The notes: generated by a model from the sequence alone, not told the origin. 64,000 bases of DNA from Acidobacteriota bacterium (GCA_016716905.1 JADJUS010000004.1:62001-126000); one strand, 5' to 3'; counted from the first letter of the stretch, positions 36,147 through 45,752 are shown. A program made the numbers and translations.

Positions 36147-36226
36147 GGGTACCCAAAACGACCTCTGAGGTAGTTTTTTTCTCCCTCTCAAGAAAAAAAC
36201 TACCTCAGAGGTCGTTTTGGGTACCC
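36147..36226. repeat. Long palindrome P2: perfect 34-bp arms, 12-nt loop
   Basis: Arms 36147-36180 and 36193-36226 are perfectly complementary around CTCCCTCTCAAG. The inner module AACGACCTCTGAGGTAGTTT is shared with P4. It sits 9 nt past one stop and 4 nt past the convergent one. With its run of seven T on either strand it should work as a bidirectional terminator. Confidence 0.93.
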
Positions 36227-36230
36227 ACCC

Positions 36231-37343
36231 CTATTTCTCTGCGATCGCCCCTTCGGCGTTCAGGATCAGCGGGGCGCCGTCCACGAGTTGTTCGCGGTAG
36301 GCGATCCCGAAGATCTGCCACGACGTGACAAAGAGGCCCGCCAGCACGGGGCCAACGATGAAGCCGAGTGGTCCAATCACCAGCAGGCCGCCCAGGGTCG
36401 AGAACAGGATGATGAGATCGTGCAGCCTCGTATCGCGGCCGACCAGCCACGGACGCAGCAGGTTGTCCACCGAACCGACGATCAACGAGCAGAACAGGGC
36501 GAGGCCAATGGCGGTTCCCACCTGACCCGTCGCCAGTAACACGATGCAGGCAGGCACCCAGATGAGCGCTCCGCCGATCAGCGGGATGATCGAGAGAACG
36601 ACCATCAGCACCGTCCAGAACGCCACGTTCGGGATACCCGCCACCCAGAACGCCAGGCCGGACATCGTGCCTTGAATCAGACCGATCACCAGGGTGCCCT
36701 TCACCGTGGCCCTGGTGATCGACATGAAGCGCTCGGTGAGCAGTACTTTTTCATCGGCCCGCAATGGCAGGTGGTCCAGTATCTCCCGCAGCATCTTTGG
36801 CCCGTCGATGAGGAAGAAGAACATCGCGTACAGGGCGATGAAGAAGTTGAAGATCAACGATACGGTGCTCAGCGTGCCACTCGACAGCGAGGACATCAGG
36901 AATCCGCCGGCTGACTTCACCACTTCTCCGGCCTTGGTCAGAATTTGTGTCCGATACGGTCTGAGGTAACGCTCATAGCCTGGCAGGCGCTGCAGTTTCT
37001 GACCCAGGTACGAAGACGGCGAGTTGATCGACTTCTCAACAATCGGCCGGACGTTCTCCGTGATTCCGGCCGCCTGGCCCACCACCAGGCCGCCGATGCC
37101 GATCAATGGGCCGACGATGACGACCAGCGTCAGCAGAACCGTAGCGCCGGACGCAGCCAATGCGTGCCCACGCATCAACCGCAGCAACCGCAGGTACACT
37201 GGCCGCAAGAGGCCAGCCAACACCGCCGCGGCCACGATCGTCATCAGGAATGCCTTCAGGATGACCACCATCACCAGGGTCATGCTGACGACCAGGAACA
37301 GGAGGAAGGCCTTGCGGAACGAGGTGTCGGCGGTCATAGCCAT
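36231..37343 (-). CDS. AI-2E family transporter (YdiK/PerM type)
   Basis: 370 aa with about eight membrane helices. Family features: long linker after the second pair (PIVEKSINSPSSYLGQKLQ), AMFFFLIDGPKMLREI, GTLVIGLIQGTMSGLAFWVAGIPNVAFW and PLIGGALIWVPA. Function of the family varies (small molecule or Na+/H+ export); no autoinducer genes nearby. The start overlaps the CorA stop by 10 nt. Confidence 0.9.
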   Translation of the reverse strand: MAMTADTSFRKAFLLFLVVSMTLVMVVILKAFLMTIVAAAVLAGLLRPVYLRLLRLMRGHALAASGATVLLTLVVIVGPLIGIGGLVVGQAAGITENVRPIVEKSINSPSSYLGQKLQRLPGYERYLRPYRTQILTKAGEVVKSAGGFLMSSLSSGTLSTVSLIFNFFIALYAMFFFLIDGPKMLREILDHLPLRADEKVLLTERFMSITRATVKGTLVIGLIQGTMSGLAFWVAGIPNVAFWTVLMVVLSIIPLIGGALIWVPACIVLLATGQVGTAIGLALFCSLIVGSVDNLLRPWLVGRDTRLHDLIILFSTLGGLLVIGPLGFIVGPVLAGLFVTSWQIFGIAYREQLVDGAPLILNAEGAIAEK

Positions 37344-38299
37344 TTCGCTTTCCGGAACCGAAACACGAGATAGAGGTCAATGGCCACCATCGCTGCCACC
37401 GTCAACGGGTAGCCGTAGGGTGAATTCAGCTCCGGCATGTGCCTGAAATTCATGCCATACACGCCGGCGATCATCGTGGGCACCGCCACAAGCGCGGCAT
37501 AAGCCGCCAGCCGCTTCGTGACTTCGTTCTCCTGCAGCGTAATCAGCGACAGATTGACTGAAAGCGCCGTGCTCACCATGTCGCGCAAGTTGTCGGTGGA
37601 CTGCTTGAGGCGCTGCAAGTGGTCATAAACGTCGCGAAAATAGTCCTGAAGTCCTGCGCACAGGGGCGGCACACGCCCACCGTGAAGCTTGCTGGTGACT
37701 TCCAGCAACGGATTGATCGCATGGTCCAGCACCATGAGGCGCTGTTTGAACGTATACAGCGCTTCCACCTGCGCCCGTGTGGTGTTGCTCGCGAAGATAC
37801 GCTCCTCGATGTCCTCGATTTCCCGCGTCAACCGATCGATGAGCGGAAAGTACCGATCGACCACCGTGTCCATCAGCGCGTACAGCACGTAGGCCGGCCC
37901 GTGCTTGAGGAGGTCGGGCTCCTCCTCGCATCGGCGGCGAACTTCGGTGAAACCCTGGCGCGAGTTGCGCCGCACCGATACCACATACTGGGGACCGACG
38001 AAGATCGCGACCTCGCCCGTCAGCAGTTCGTCGCCCTCGGCTTCAATCATGTGGAGCACGACGAAGATGGAAGAACCGTACTCCTCAATTTTCGGGCGCT
38101 GGTGGCCCCGGCTCGCGTCCTCCACCGCCAGTTCGTGCAGGTTGAACTCTTCCTGAAGCCGTTCAAATTCTTCCGGCGCCGGGTCCTTGAGCGCCACCCA
38201 CACGAAGCAGCCGGGATCGGTCAGATGCGATCGAATGTCGCTGATCGGGATGTCGGCCACCCGCTCACCCAGACGATATGCCACGCAGTTGACCAGCAC
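37334..38299 (-). CDS. corA: CorA family Mg2+/Co2+ channel
   Basis: 321 aa. Long cytoplasmic helical funnel, then two C-terminal helices with the selectivity motif GVYGMNF between them and acidic loop HMPELNSP. Size is standard for CorA. Pentameric inner-membrane channel. Operon with the AI-2E gene. Confidence 0.95.
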   Translation of the reverse strand: MLVNCVAYRLGERVADIPISDIRSHLTDPGCFVWVALKDPAPEEFERLQEEFNLHELAVEDASRGHQRPKIEEYGSSIFVVLHMIEAEGDELLTGEVAIFVGPQYVVSVRRNSRQGFTEVRRRCEEEPDLLKHGPAYVLYALMDTVVDRYFPLIDRLTREIEDIEERIFASNTTRAQVEALYTFKQRLMVLDHAINPLLEVTSKLHGGRVPPLCAGLQDYFRDVYDHLQRLKQSTDNLRDMVSTALSVNLSLITLQENEVTKRLAAYAALVAVPTMIAGVYGMNFRHMPELNSPYGYPLTVAAMVAIDLYLVFRFRKAKWL

Positions 38300-38383
38300 G
38301 TCGCCATTCTAGCCGCGCTTGGCATGCACGGATCGTGCAGAAGAGCACTTGAGCACGAGGGATGGGGAGGCTAGAGTAGGCGC

Positions 38384-39097
38384 ATGCCCATGTCCATGAC
38401 ACGACGAGAGCTTCTTTCGACGGTCGGCGCCGCCGCAGTCGCCGCCGTAGCGTCACCCAGCCTTACTGCCTTTGACCAGGCTCCCGCACCGGCCGGGCCA
38501 TATACGCTGGCACCCCTGCCGTATCCGGCGGCCGCACTCGAGCCGCATATCGATGCGCAGACGATGACGATTCACCATGATCGGCATCATCAGACCTATG
38601 TGACCGGGCTCAATACCGCGTTGGCGAAAGAGCCGGCCGTGGCCGGCCGCTCACTCGAAGACCTGCTGCGCAATCTGGGCACGGTGCCCGAGGGCATCCG
38701 GACGGCCGTGCAGAATCACGGCGGTGGGCACTTCAACCACATGCAATTCTGGACGCTGATGGCGCCCAACGCCGGCGGCGCCCCCACGGGCGCAGCGGCT
38801 GCCGCCATCACCAGCACCTTCGGCAGTTTCGAAACGTTTCGCGATCGCTTTAACCAGGCGGCCGCGTCACGGTTCGGCAGTGGGTGGGCCTGGCTGAGCG
38901 ACGAGAAAGGCAAACTTGTGATTCACAGCACGGCCAATCAGGACACGCCGCTCGCGGAAGGGCGCAAGCCGATCATCGGCCTTGATGTCTGGGAACACGC
39001 GTACTACCTGAAATACCAGAACCGTCGTGCCGAATACGTCAGCGCGTTCTGGAACGTGATCAACTGGACCGAAGTGAATCGCCGACTGGCGTCTTGA
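38384..39097 (+). CDS. Tat-exported Fe/Mn superoxide dismutase
   Basis: 237 aa. Twin-arginine signal TRRELLSTVGAAAVAAV. SOD metal ligands are visible in MTIHHDRHHQTYV, GGGHFNHMQFW and GLDVWEHAYYLKYQ. AAAASRFGSGWAWL-like segment is typical. Export suggests detoxification of superoxide in the periplasm. Fe versus Mn cannot be told. Confidence 0.92.
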   Translation: MPMSMTRRELLSTVGAAAVAAVASPSLTAFDQAPAPAGPYTLAPLPYPAAALEPHIDAQTMTIHHDRHHQTYVTGLNTALAKEPAVAGRSLEDLLRNLGTVPEGIRTAVQNHGGGHFNHMQFWTLMAPNAGGAPTGAAAAAITSTFGSFETFRDRFNQAAASRFGSGWAWLSDEKGKLVIHSTANQDTPLAEGRKPIIGLDVWEHAYYLKYQNRRAEYVSAFWNVINWTEVNRRLAS

Positions 39098-39134
39098 CCC
39101 CTTTCCGACAAGTCGCTTAGAGTCGGGGGAGCCC

Positions 39135-39482
39135 ATGCGTTTCCGTCGCCCGGTCGCCATCGTCCTGCTCGCCGCATTTTTCTGCGGCTTCGGCGTGCCA
39201 TGGCTGGGCGACGCGCATCAGTTCAACGACGACCCGCACTGGGTGGTCAAACTCGGAACTGACGCGAACGCCGGCGCCCGGCTGGGCGCCCAGCGAGAGG
39301 GGGATGAGAGCCACTGTGCCGTCTGTCACCTGCTCCGCACAATGCGGTCGGCCAGTCGCCCCATGCAGGCCGTCGCCGTTCGTGACGTCCGGCAAGTGCT
39401 GCCGCCGCACGTCACTGACCCGCGCACCCGCGCGGCCGTCACGCGCCCCCACGGCGCTCGCGCTCCCCCTTCCGCACTCTGA
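39135..39482 (+). CDS. Small secreted protein with HCAVCH motif
   Basis: 115 aa. Signal-like N-terminus, then H-rich segment (DAHQFNDDPHW) and a CxxCH motif (C61-C64-H65 in ESHCAVCHLL). The C-terminus is Arg/Pro-rich. GGGGAG lies 4 nt before the ATG. Placed 90 nt upstream of a metal-type TonB receptor. Could bind metal rather than haem; family not certain. Confidence 0.65.
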   Translation: MRFRRPVAIVLLAAFFCGFGVPWLGDAHQFNDDPHWVVKLGTDANAGARLGAQREGDESHCAVCHLLRTMRSASRPMQAVAVRDVRQVLPPHVTDPRTRAAVTRPHGARAPPSAL

Positions 39483-39571
39483 CCCGTCGCTCGTTTGATG
39501 TTGGTGAGGCCGGCGCCCTGGTGCGTACGGCCGCGCCTTGGTCGTGGTTTTGGAATGGAAGGAACAAGTTC

Positions 39572-41821
39572 ATGAATACGCGTGTCCATATTCTGGCGGT
39601 GGTGGCCCTTTTCCTGGTTGTGGCCCCAGCCAATCTCGTGTTTGCACAGCCCACCGGAGGCACAATTTCCGGCAAAGTCCTGCTTGAAGGCACCAGTGCG
39701 CCGCTCCACGGCGCCGAAGTGATCGTCGTCGGTGCGCGCCGCACCGCGACGACCCGCGAAGACGGCACGTTCGAAATCACCAATGTGCCCATCGGAACGT
39801 ATCAGGTGCTGGCGCAGCGCGAACATTTCTCTGCCGCCAGGCAATCGGTGACCGTGGTGGCTGGGACGACGGCGACGATTGAGTTCAAGCTCTCGGTTGA
39901 CGCCGTTCACGAGGAAGTGACGGTGACCGCAAGCGCGTCGGGCGCAGCCACGACGTTTGAGGCGTTCAGCGCGATCACCAGCCTTGACGCGGTGGAACTG
40001 GCCAAGAACCCGGGCGGCACCGTGGCAGATGCATTGGCGAGCACGCCGGGTGTGGCCAAACGCTCATTCGGGCCTGGCAACGCGAGGCCGGTCATCAGGG
40101 GCTTTGACGGAGATCGTGTGCTCATCATGCAGGACGGCGTGCGCACAGGGGATCTCTCGAGTCAGTCAGGTGACCATGGCGTGTCGATCGACCCGGCGGG
40201 ATTGCAGCGCCTTGAAGTGGTCAGGGGACCTGCCACGCTGCTGTACGGCAGCAACGCCATTGGCGGTGTGGTGAACGCGATCACGCCGCAGGATGCGTTC
40301 AGATCCAGTCCATTCTCGGGGATGCTCGGTGGCGTGACGCTTGAGGCCGGAAGCGCCGACGAGTCACTCGGCGCCAATGGCAGTGTGCAGATTGGCCGCG
40401 GGGGCTGGACGGCGTGGGCCGGTGGTGGGTCTCGCCGCAGTGGCGACTACACAACGCCGAGCACGACCATTGCAAACTCTGCGAGCCGGCTGCAAAGCGG
40501 CCGCGCAGGATTTGGCCGCACCGGGGCCAAGGGTTTCTTCAGCCTTGGCGGCTCGATTGAAGACAGTCGATTCGGTGTGCCGTTTGCCGGATTGTTCGAA
40601 GGTGAGCCCGACGCTGAGATCGACATCGACTCTCGACGCCGCGACGTTCGCCTCGACGTCGGCGCGCGGCACCTCTCAGGCTCGTTCCTCGATGCGGCGA
40701 AGCTCACGGTGGGATACACGGACTATGCGCACTCGGAGCTGGAGGTTGAAGACGGTGCCGAATCCGTCGGCACGGCGTTCTCAAACGACACCCTGACCGT
40801 CAGGACGGAACTGGAGCAGAAGCGGCGCGGACGGATCACCGGACGCCTGGGTGCTGAGTTGTTCAGACGCGAGTTCGCCGCCGTTGGCGCCGAGGCACTG
40901 GCCCCGGCCGTGACCCTGTCGTCACTGGCGGCGTTTGTCTACGAAGAAGCAGCCTTTGATCGCTTCCGGTTGCAGTTCGGCGTACGGGCGGAGCGCAACT
41001 CCTACGCGGTGGAGCCGCGGCCGGCTGGCGCACCCGCCGAGGCCCCGGCAGTGCGTGACCGTTCGTTCAGCGCATTGTCTGGATCACTCGGCCTGCACGC
41101 CAATATCGGCACGCACGGCGCATTCGTTGTGAATCTGAGCGGTGCGTCGCGGGCGCCCGCCCTCGAAGAGCTCTACAACTTCGGGCCACACATCGGGAAT
41201 CTTGCCTTCGAGATCGGCAACCCCGACTTGAGTGTGGAACGCACGCTTGGGGTGGACATCAGCCTGCGGAGTCGCGCAGAACGCGCCCAGGGCGAGCTGA
41301 ACGTGTTCGCCTACAACATCAGCAACTTCGTGTTTCTTGATTTCACCGGCGAAGAGGAAGACGGGTTGCGTGTGGCCAACTACATCCAGGCGGACAGCCG
41401 TTTTGTGGGGATGGAGGCGTCCGGCGAGTTTCAGGCGCACCCGCTGCTTCACCTGCACGCGGGCGCCAGCTACGTGCGCGCCACACTGACCGGGACCAAT
41501 CAGCCGCTACCGCGCATCCCGGCATTTTCCGCTCGTCTGGGTGTGGAAGTGCCGTGGAAGCGACTTACCCTCACACCGGAGGTGGTCCTGACTGCCGATC
41601 AGAACCGCGTGTTCGGCGCCGAGACGGCCACCGCCGGCTCGACGGTGGTGAACGTCGGCGCCACGTATCTGATTGCCGGTCGTCATGCGACGCACACGTT
41701 CTCGCTCAAGGCGTACAACCTGACCAACGAGGACTACCGGCTCCACAACTCGTTGCTCAAGGACCTGGCCGCCGAGATCGGTCGCGGCGCCAAGCTGACG
41801 TACACGATCAGGTTTTTCTGA
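39572..41821 (+). CDS. TonB-dependent receptor, ZnuD-like
   Basis: 749 aa from ATG 39572 (AAGGAAC 6 nt upstream). Signal peptide, carboxypeptidase-regulatory-like domain (GTISGKVLLEGTSAPLHGAEV), plug with ARPVIRGFDGDRVLIMQDGVRTGDLS and VEVVRGPATLLYGSNAIGG-type motifs, then a barrel ending KLTYTIRFF. SRFGVPF, VGYTDYAHSELE, and FAAVGAEALAP resemble zinc receptors of the ZnuD group. Metal uptake is a family inference. It overlaps the convergent SGNH gene by 14 nt. Confidence 0.85.
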   Translation: MNTRVHILAVVALFLVVAPANLVFAQPTGGTISGKVLLEGTSAPLHGAEVIVVGARRTATTREDGTFEITNVPIGTYQVLAQREHFSAARQSVTVVAGTTATIEFKLSVDAVHEEVTVTASASGAATTFEAFSAITSLDAVELAKNPGGTVADALASTPGVAKRSFGPGNARPVIRGFDGDRVLIMQDGVRTGDLSSQSGDHGVSIDPAGLQRLEVVRGPATLLYGSNAIGGVVNAITPQDAFRSSPFSGMLGGVTLEAGSADESLGANGSVQIGRGGWTAWAGGGSRRSGDYTTPSTTIANSASRLQSGRAGFGRTGAKGFFSLGGSIEDSRFGVPFAGLFEGEPDAEIDIDSRRRDVRLDVGARHLSGSFLDAAKLTVGYTDYAHSELEVEDGAESVGTAFSNDTLTVRTELEQKRRGRITGRLGAELFRREFAAVGAEALAPAVTLSSLAAFVYEEAAFDRFRLQFGVRAERNSYAVEPRPAGAPAEAPAVRDRSFSALSGSLGLHANIGTHGAFVVNLSGASRAPALEELYNFGPHIGNLAFEIGNPDLSVERTLGVDISLRSRAERAQGELNVFAYNISNFVFLDFTGEEEDGLRVANYIQADSRFVGMEASGEFQAHPLLHLHAGASYVRATLTGTNQPLPRIPAFSARLGVEVPWKRLTLTPEVVLTADQNRVFGAETATAGSTVVNVGATYLIAGRHATHTFSLKAYNLTNEDYRLHNSLLKDLAAEIGRGAKLTYTIRFF

Positions 41822-42431
41822 GCGCAGCGATCACCGGCGCCAGGGCTGCGGCCATGTTCCGGTAGCCAGCCACGTCGGGGTGCAATCCATCCGGCGACCC
41901 CGCAAGCCGGTCGGGTTGTCCTGGCGCCGCCACGGCGGCGCGGGTGTCGGCCACACGAATGCGCGGGTCGCGGCGTCCCTCGGCCGCGATCCACGCATTG
42001 ATTTCGCGCATCTTCGCATTCTGCTCATCTGTGGCCGTGTTGTACGGCACGATCGTGCCGGCAACCACGGGAATGCCCGCGGCGATGGCGCGGTCATACA
42101 TCGCGCGCAGTTGCGTGGTGACGTGTGAGACTGGGCGGCCCTGATAGACGTCGTTGACGCCGGCGATGATGATAACTACCTCGGGCTTCGCCGTCACAAC
42201 ATCGCGATCAAACCGCGCGGCAATCTGGTCGGTGCGTTCACCGTTCACACCGCGATTGAGTACCGTCCACCCCGGGTGCGTCCGCATCAACCAGTAGGAG
42301 AACTGACTCTCGGGGTTGCCTTCGCCGTCCGGCGGCGCCTCAATGGGCGACTTGAACGCCGGCGTGCCCGCGGTCGTGGAGTCGCCGAGGGCGACGATGG
42401 TGACCGGCGGGGGAGGCGGAGACTGCATCAC
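41808..42431 (-). CDS. SGNH/GDSL-family hydrolase
   Basis: 207 aa. Block I ALGDSTTAG (catalytic Ser), Gly/Asn blocks NRGVNGERT and IAGVNDVYQG, block V SPDGLHPDVAGY (Asp/His). No signal peptide; an N-terminal Pro run. Esterase or lipase-type activity inferred. Starts with GTG overlapping the M19 stop. Confidence 0.9.
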   Translation of the reverse strand: MMQSPPPPPVTIVALGDSTTAGTPAFKSPIEAPPDGEGNPESQFSYWLMRTHPGWTVLNRGVNGERTDQIAARFDRDVVTAKPEVVIIIAGVNDVYQGRPVSHVTTQLRAMYDRAIAAGIPVVAGTIVPYNTATDEQNAKMREINAWIAAEGRRDPRIRVADTRAAVAAPGQPDRLAGSPDGLHPDVAGYRNMAAALAPVIAALRKT

Positions 42432-43627
42432 CGGCCGGTGCGCGCCACTTCTTCGGCGCGTTTGAGCACGCGCAGGATGTTCTTGCCGGCGATCTTCCGC
42501 ACGTCTTCGTCGGAATACTCGCGCCGCAGCAATTCGGCGATAAGGTCTGGATAGGTGGAGACGTCCTCAAGGCCCAGCACCACCTGCGTGATGCCGTCGA
42601 AGTCGCCGCCCAGGCCGATGTGATCAATACCTGCCACCTTGCGGATGTGGTCGATGTGGTCGGCCACTTGAATGATGGTCGCGCGCGGCGGCGTGTTGGC
42701 CGAGCGCCACATCTCCACGCCACGGGTGATGGTGTCGGCCGTGCTGCCGGCCACCGCAGTCAGCCTCGCGCGCTCGACGTTTTCACGCGCGTTGAAGTCT
42801 GCCACCTCCTGGGAAATGAACCCGGGTACAAATGTCACCATCACCACGCCGCCGTTCTTTGGCATCTGCGACAGGATGTCGTCAGGCACGTTGCGCGGCA
42901 CGTTGGCGAGGGCCCTGGCCGAGGAGTGAGAGAAGAAGACGGGCGCTTGCGACACCCGGATGGCATCGGCCATGGTGTCGGGCGAGACGTGGCTCAGGTC
43001 CACGAGCATGCCGAGGCGGTTCATTTCCTGAATGACCTGTTCGCCGAAGGGCGAGAGGCCGCCGTGGACAGGTGTGTCGGTGGCCGCATCCGCCCACGGG
43101 ACGTTCAGGCTGTGCGTCAGCGTCATGTAGCGGGCGCCGAGCCGGTACATCATGCGCAGCGTGCCGAGAGACCCGTCGATGGAGTGTCCGCCTTCCATCC
43201 CGATGAGCGAGGCGATCTTGCCGGCCTTCTGGATGCGTTCCACGTCCGCCGACGTGAGGGCCAGTTCCAGGCGATCGGGATACCGCGCGACCATGCGGTG
43301 CACCACATCGATCTGCTCGAGCGTGGCCGTGACCGCGGTGGTGCCCTGCAACGTTGAGGGCACGTAGACCGACCAGAACTGCGCGCCCACGCCGCCGCGC
43401 GCCAAACGGGCGAAGTCGGTGTGCAGGGCCTTCTGGGGTTGCCGCAGGTCCAGCGCGGTGATGTCGCCCTTGGCCAGTTCCCGCACCTGCCACGGGTAGT
43501 CGTTGTGTCCGTCGAACACCGGCACATCGCGCAGGATCCTGCGCGCACGTTCCACCATCGGATCTCCCTGTTGCGACGCGACCGTTGTCACACAGAGCGT
43601 ACACAGAAGCAGTCCCAGCGTTCGCAT
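42428..43627 (-). CDS. Membrane dipeptidase (M19 family), secreted
   Basis: 399 aa from ATG 43627, with a signal peptide. Zinc ligands: H41 and D43 (DGHNDYPW), Glu in LIGMEGGHSI, His in LVDLSHVSPDTM and FFSHSSAR, Asp in LGGDFDG. Hydrolyses dipeptides, including D-amino acid dipeptides in some members. Operon with the SGNH hydrolase. Confidence 0.93.
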   Translation of the reverse strand: MRTLGLLLCTLCVTTVASQQGDPMVERARRILRDVPVFDGHNDYPWQVRELAKGDITALDLRQPQKALHTDFARLARGGVGAQFWSVYVPSTLQGTTAVTATLEQIDVVHRMVARYPDRLELALTSADVERIQKAGKIASLIGMEGGHSIDGSLGTLRMMYRLGARYMTLTHSLNVPWADAATDTPVHGGLSPFGEQVIQEMNRLGMLVDLSHVSPDTMADAIRVSQAPVFFSHSSARALANVPRNVPDDILSQMPKNGGVVMVTFVPGFISQEVADFNARENVERARLTAVAGSTADTITRGVEMWRSANTPPRATIIQVADHIDHIRKVAGIDHIGLGGDFDGITQVVLGLEDVSTYPDLIAELLRREYSDEDVRKIAGKNILRVLKRAEEVARTGR

Positions 43628-43727
43628 GAACCGATTATAGCCACCAGCTGGGCTGCCGGCTGCTCGCCATGGCCGCCCGCTATGCCTTGACCAACTTGAC
43701 CAACTCCAATCGTCCTGATAGCGGTTG

Positions 43728-43868
43728 ATCAAAGCGGCGCTGGGCCGGCTGAGGCTCGCCGAACCGTTCGACCGCATGCTGGTGGCGCAGGCGCTGACCG
43801 AGCGGGCACATCTGGTCAGCCACGACAGATCGTTGGAACCGTACGGCGTGCCGATGGTCTGGACGTAG
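43728..43868 (+). pseudogene. C-terminal remnant of a PIN-domain (VapC-type) toxin
   Basis: The frame 43728-43868 reads LGRLRLAEPFDRMLVAQALT, then LVSHDRSLEPYGVPMVW and stop. This matches the C-terminal third of PIN RNases, including the acidic Asp residues (PFDR, SHD). There is a stop just upstream and no antitoxin or N-terminal half, so it is a decayed fragment. Confidence 0.75.
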
Positions 43869-43876
43869 CGCGGCAC

Positions 43877-44878
43877 CTACTGCCGGTAGACACACGCCTG
43901 ACCGCCGAAGCGGCTCTTCCACGTCGCGACGAGGTTAGTGAAGTTCGTCAGTTCCACCTGGCCGCTGGCGCGCAGCGAAGCCAGCACACTCAGGACGTCG
44001 CGTTCCAATGCCGCCATCGCGCTGGCCGACCCGAGCGTCGATGGCGAGACGCCATACGTGCTGGTCTGCATGCACGTCGCTGGAGCCTGGCCTGATTGGT
44101 ACCGCCCAGCAAGTTCCCTGATGCCGTCGATGTCGCCCTTGAATGCCCCGACGCACGCGATGTTGCCGAGCGGGTCGTCCTCAAAGTAGCGCCAGGGTTC
44201 CTTCGGACGCCACACGCCGCTCACGATGGGATCGTTTGTGTGGTTCGGCGTGCCGCTCCCCATCAGAATGTCGCCGCGCCACACCGCGGACGGGTACTGC
44301 TCTCCCGAAACCGGGACGCGGAAACGGTCCCAGTTCGCAAACTGCGGCAGCGCCGGGTCCCAGACGTGTCCGCCGATGACCGTGCTGCCACCCACGCCAA
44401 GTGTGTCGAGCAAGTACGCCACGTCGGTGTAGTTGTAGCCGAAGGATTCGTGCGAGTGCGGATCGATGGTCACGCCCAGGGTGTCGCGCAGATATCGGAG
44501 CAGATTCTGGCCGCCGGTTGATGCGGTCGTTGATGCGTCTTCGTACATCTGCGCCGCGAGCAGGAACTTCCAGTCGGGTTGCAGCACCCACGGCACGTTG
44601 TAACGGCGTGCGAGATCGGCCATCGCGATGAGACGGCCACGCAGGGTCAGGTAGGTGGACCTGTTGCCCGCCGATCCCAATGTGCCGCCCGGCGTGTTGT
44701 CCTCGATGTGCGTGAACATGACGACGTACACCGGCGGCGCCGTCGCGTTTCCGCCGCCCGTCGTCGTCGGCGCTGCTGTGGATGGCGCCGTCGGCGACGA
44801 GGTCTTGTCACCTCCGCACGCCGCCGTAAGACACAAAGTCAGTTGGACAATCAGTCCGAGGACCGCACGTTGAGACAT
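43877..44878 (-). CDS. Lipoprotein with deacetylase-like barrel features
   Basis: 333 aa from ATG 44878, signal with lipobox LTAAC, then a Ser/Thr/Pro linker. The domain reads VVMFTHIEDNTPGG, RGRLIAMADLARRYNVPWVLQPDW, GVTIDPHSHESFGYNYTDVAYLLD. The DPHSHE segment looks like a metal site of a polysaccharide-deacetylase-like barrel, but I cannot assign the family. Divergent from the amidase gene. Confidence 0.7.
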   Translation of the reverse strand: MSQRAVLGLIVQLTLCLTAACGGDKTSSPTAPSTAAPTTTGGGNATAPPVYVVMFTHIEDNTPGGTLGSAGNRSTYLTLRGRLIAMADLARRYNVPWVLQPDWKFLLAAQMYEDASTTASTGGQNLLRYLRDTLGVTIDPHSHESFGYNYTDVAYLLDTLGVGGSTVIGGHVWDPALPQFANWDRFRVPVSGEQYPSAVWRGDILMGSGTPNHTNDPIVSGVWRPKEPWRYFEDDPLGNIACVGAFKGDIDGIRELAGRYQSGQAPATCMQTSTYGVSPSTLGSASAMAALERDVLSVLASLRASGQVELTNFTNLVATWKSRFGGQACVYRQ

Positions 44879-44954
44879 GGTGAACCTCCGCCCCGCCCTG
44901 TCACGTTCGACCGGACATGCGCAGGGGAAGTTACTCGCGGTACCATTGCGGGCC

Positions 44955-45752
44955 ATGAGCACAGTCCGCATCGCTCTGGCGAACATTCGTGTTCCCGCCA
45001 CTCGTGAAGAGTCTGTGACACTGGCGACGGCCGCCGTGGCTGACGCCGGGCGACAAGGCGCGGCCGTGCTGTGTTTTCCGGAGTGCTTCGTCCCTGGCTA
45101 TCGCTGGCCTGGCAAGGCGACGGCGCCACCAGATCCGGCGTTTCTCGAGCGGGCGTGGACAGCGGTCGCGGAGGCGGCGAGCGCTGCTCAAATCACCGTC
45201 ATTCTGGGCACAGAGCGCGTGACCGACCGCGGCCTGCAGATTGCCGCCTGTGTGATTGGTCCGGACGGCGCGATTGCCGGATGGCAGGACAAGGGACAGC
45301 TCGACCCGTCGGAAGAGAGTACCTATCCGGCGCGCGGGACGGACCGACGGGTCTTTTCCGCCGGACCACTGACCTTCGGCGTGGTGATCTGCCATGAAGG
45401 ATGGCGGTATCCCGAGACGGTGCGATGGGCCGTGCGGCAAGGGGCGCAGGTCGTGTTTCATCCCCACGCGCATGTGGCCGAACCCGGTAGTTATCGCCCG
45501 GTGACCTTCGCCGACCCAGCGAACACCTTCCACGAGAAAGCCGTCCTGTGTCGCGCAGCGGAGAACACGTGTTATTTCGCGTCGGTGAACTGCGCGAGTG
45601 AAGGTTCAGGTACGACCTCGGCGATTGCACGCCCCGATGGCACACTGCAGTGTTATCAGCCCTATGGGCACGAGGGGCTGCTCGTGGCGGATTTGGATCT
45701 CAGCACAGCCACTGGCCTGCTTGCTGCCAGGTGCCGCTCCCCCTATTCCTGA
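44955..45752 (+). CDS. Carbon-nitrogen hydrolase (nitrilase superfamily)
   Basis: 265 aa from ATG 44955. Catalytic triad E43 (FPECFVPGY), K113 (WQDKGQLDPSE), C146 (VICHEGWRYPE). Cytoplasmic amidase of omega-amidase or carbamoyl-hydrolase type; substrate not determined. Confidence 0.9.
   Translation: MSTVRIALANIRVPATREESVTLATAAVADAGRQGAAVLCFPECFVPGYRWPGKATAPPDPAFLERAWTAVAEAASAAQITVILGTERVTDRGLQIAACVIGPDGAIAGWQDKGQLDPSEESTYPARGTDRRVFSAGPLTFGVVICHEGWRYPETVRWAVRQGAQVVFHPHAHVAEPGSYRPVTFADPANTFHEKAVLCRAAENTCYFASVNCASEGSGTTSAIARPDGTLQCYQPYGHEGLLVADLDLSTATGLLAARCRSPYS

Noticed and set aside
36231..37343. Autoinducer-2 quorum-sensing system
   Set aside because: The AI-2E family name is historical; no luxS or lsr genes are present, and the neighbour is a Mg channel.
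39135..39482. Cytochrome c
   Set aside because: One CxxCH motif is present, but the protein is short, has no distal Met segment of a cytochrome fold and sits near a metal receptor.
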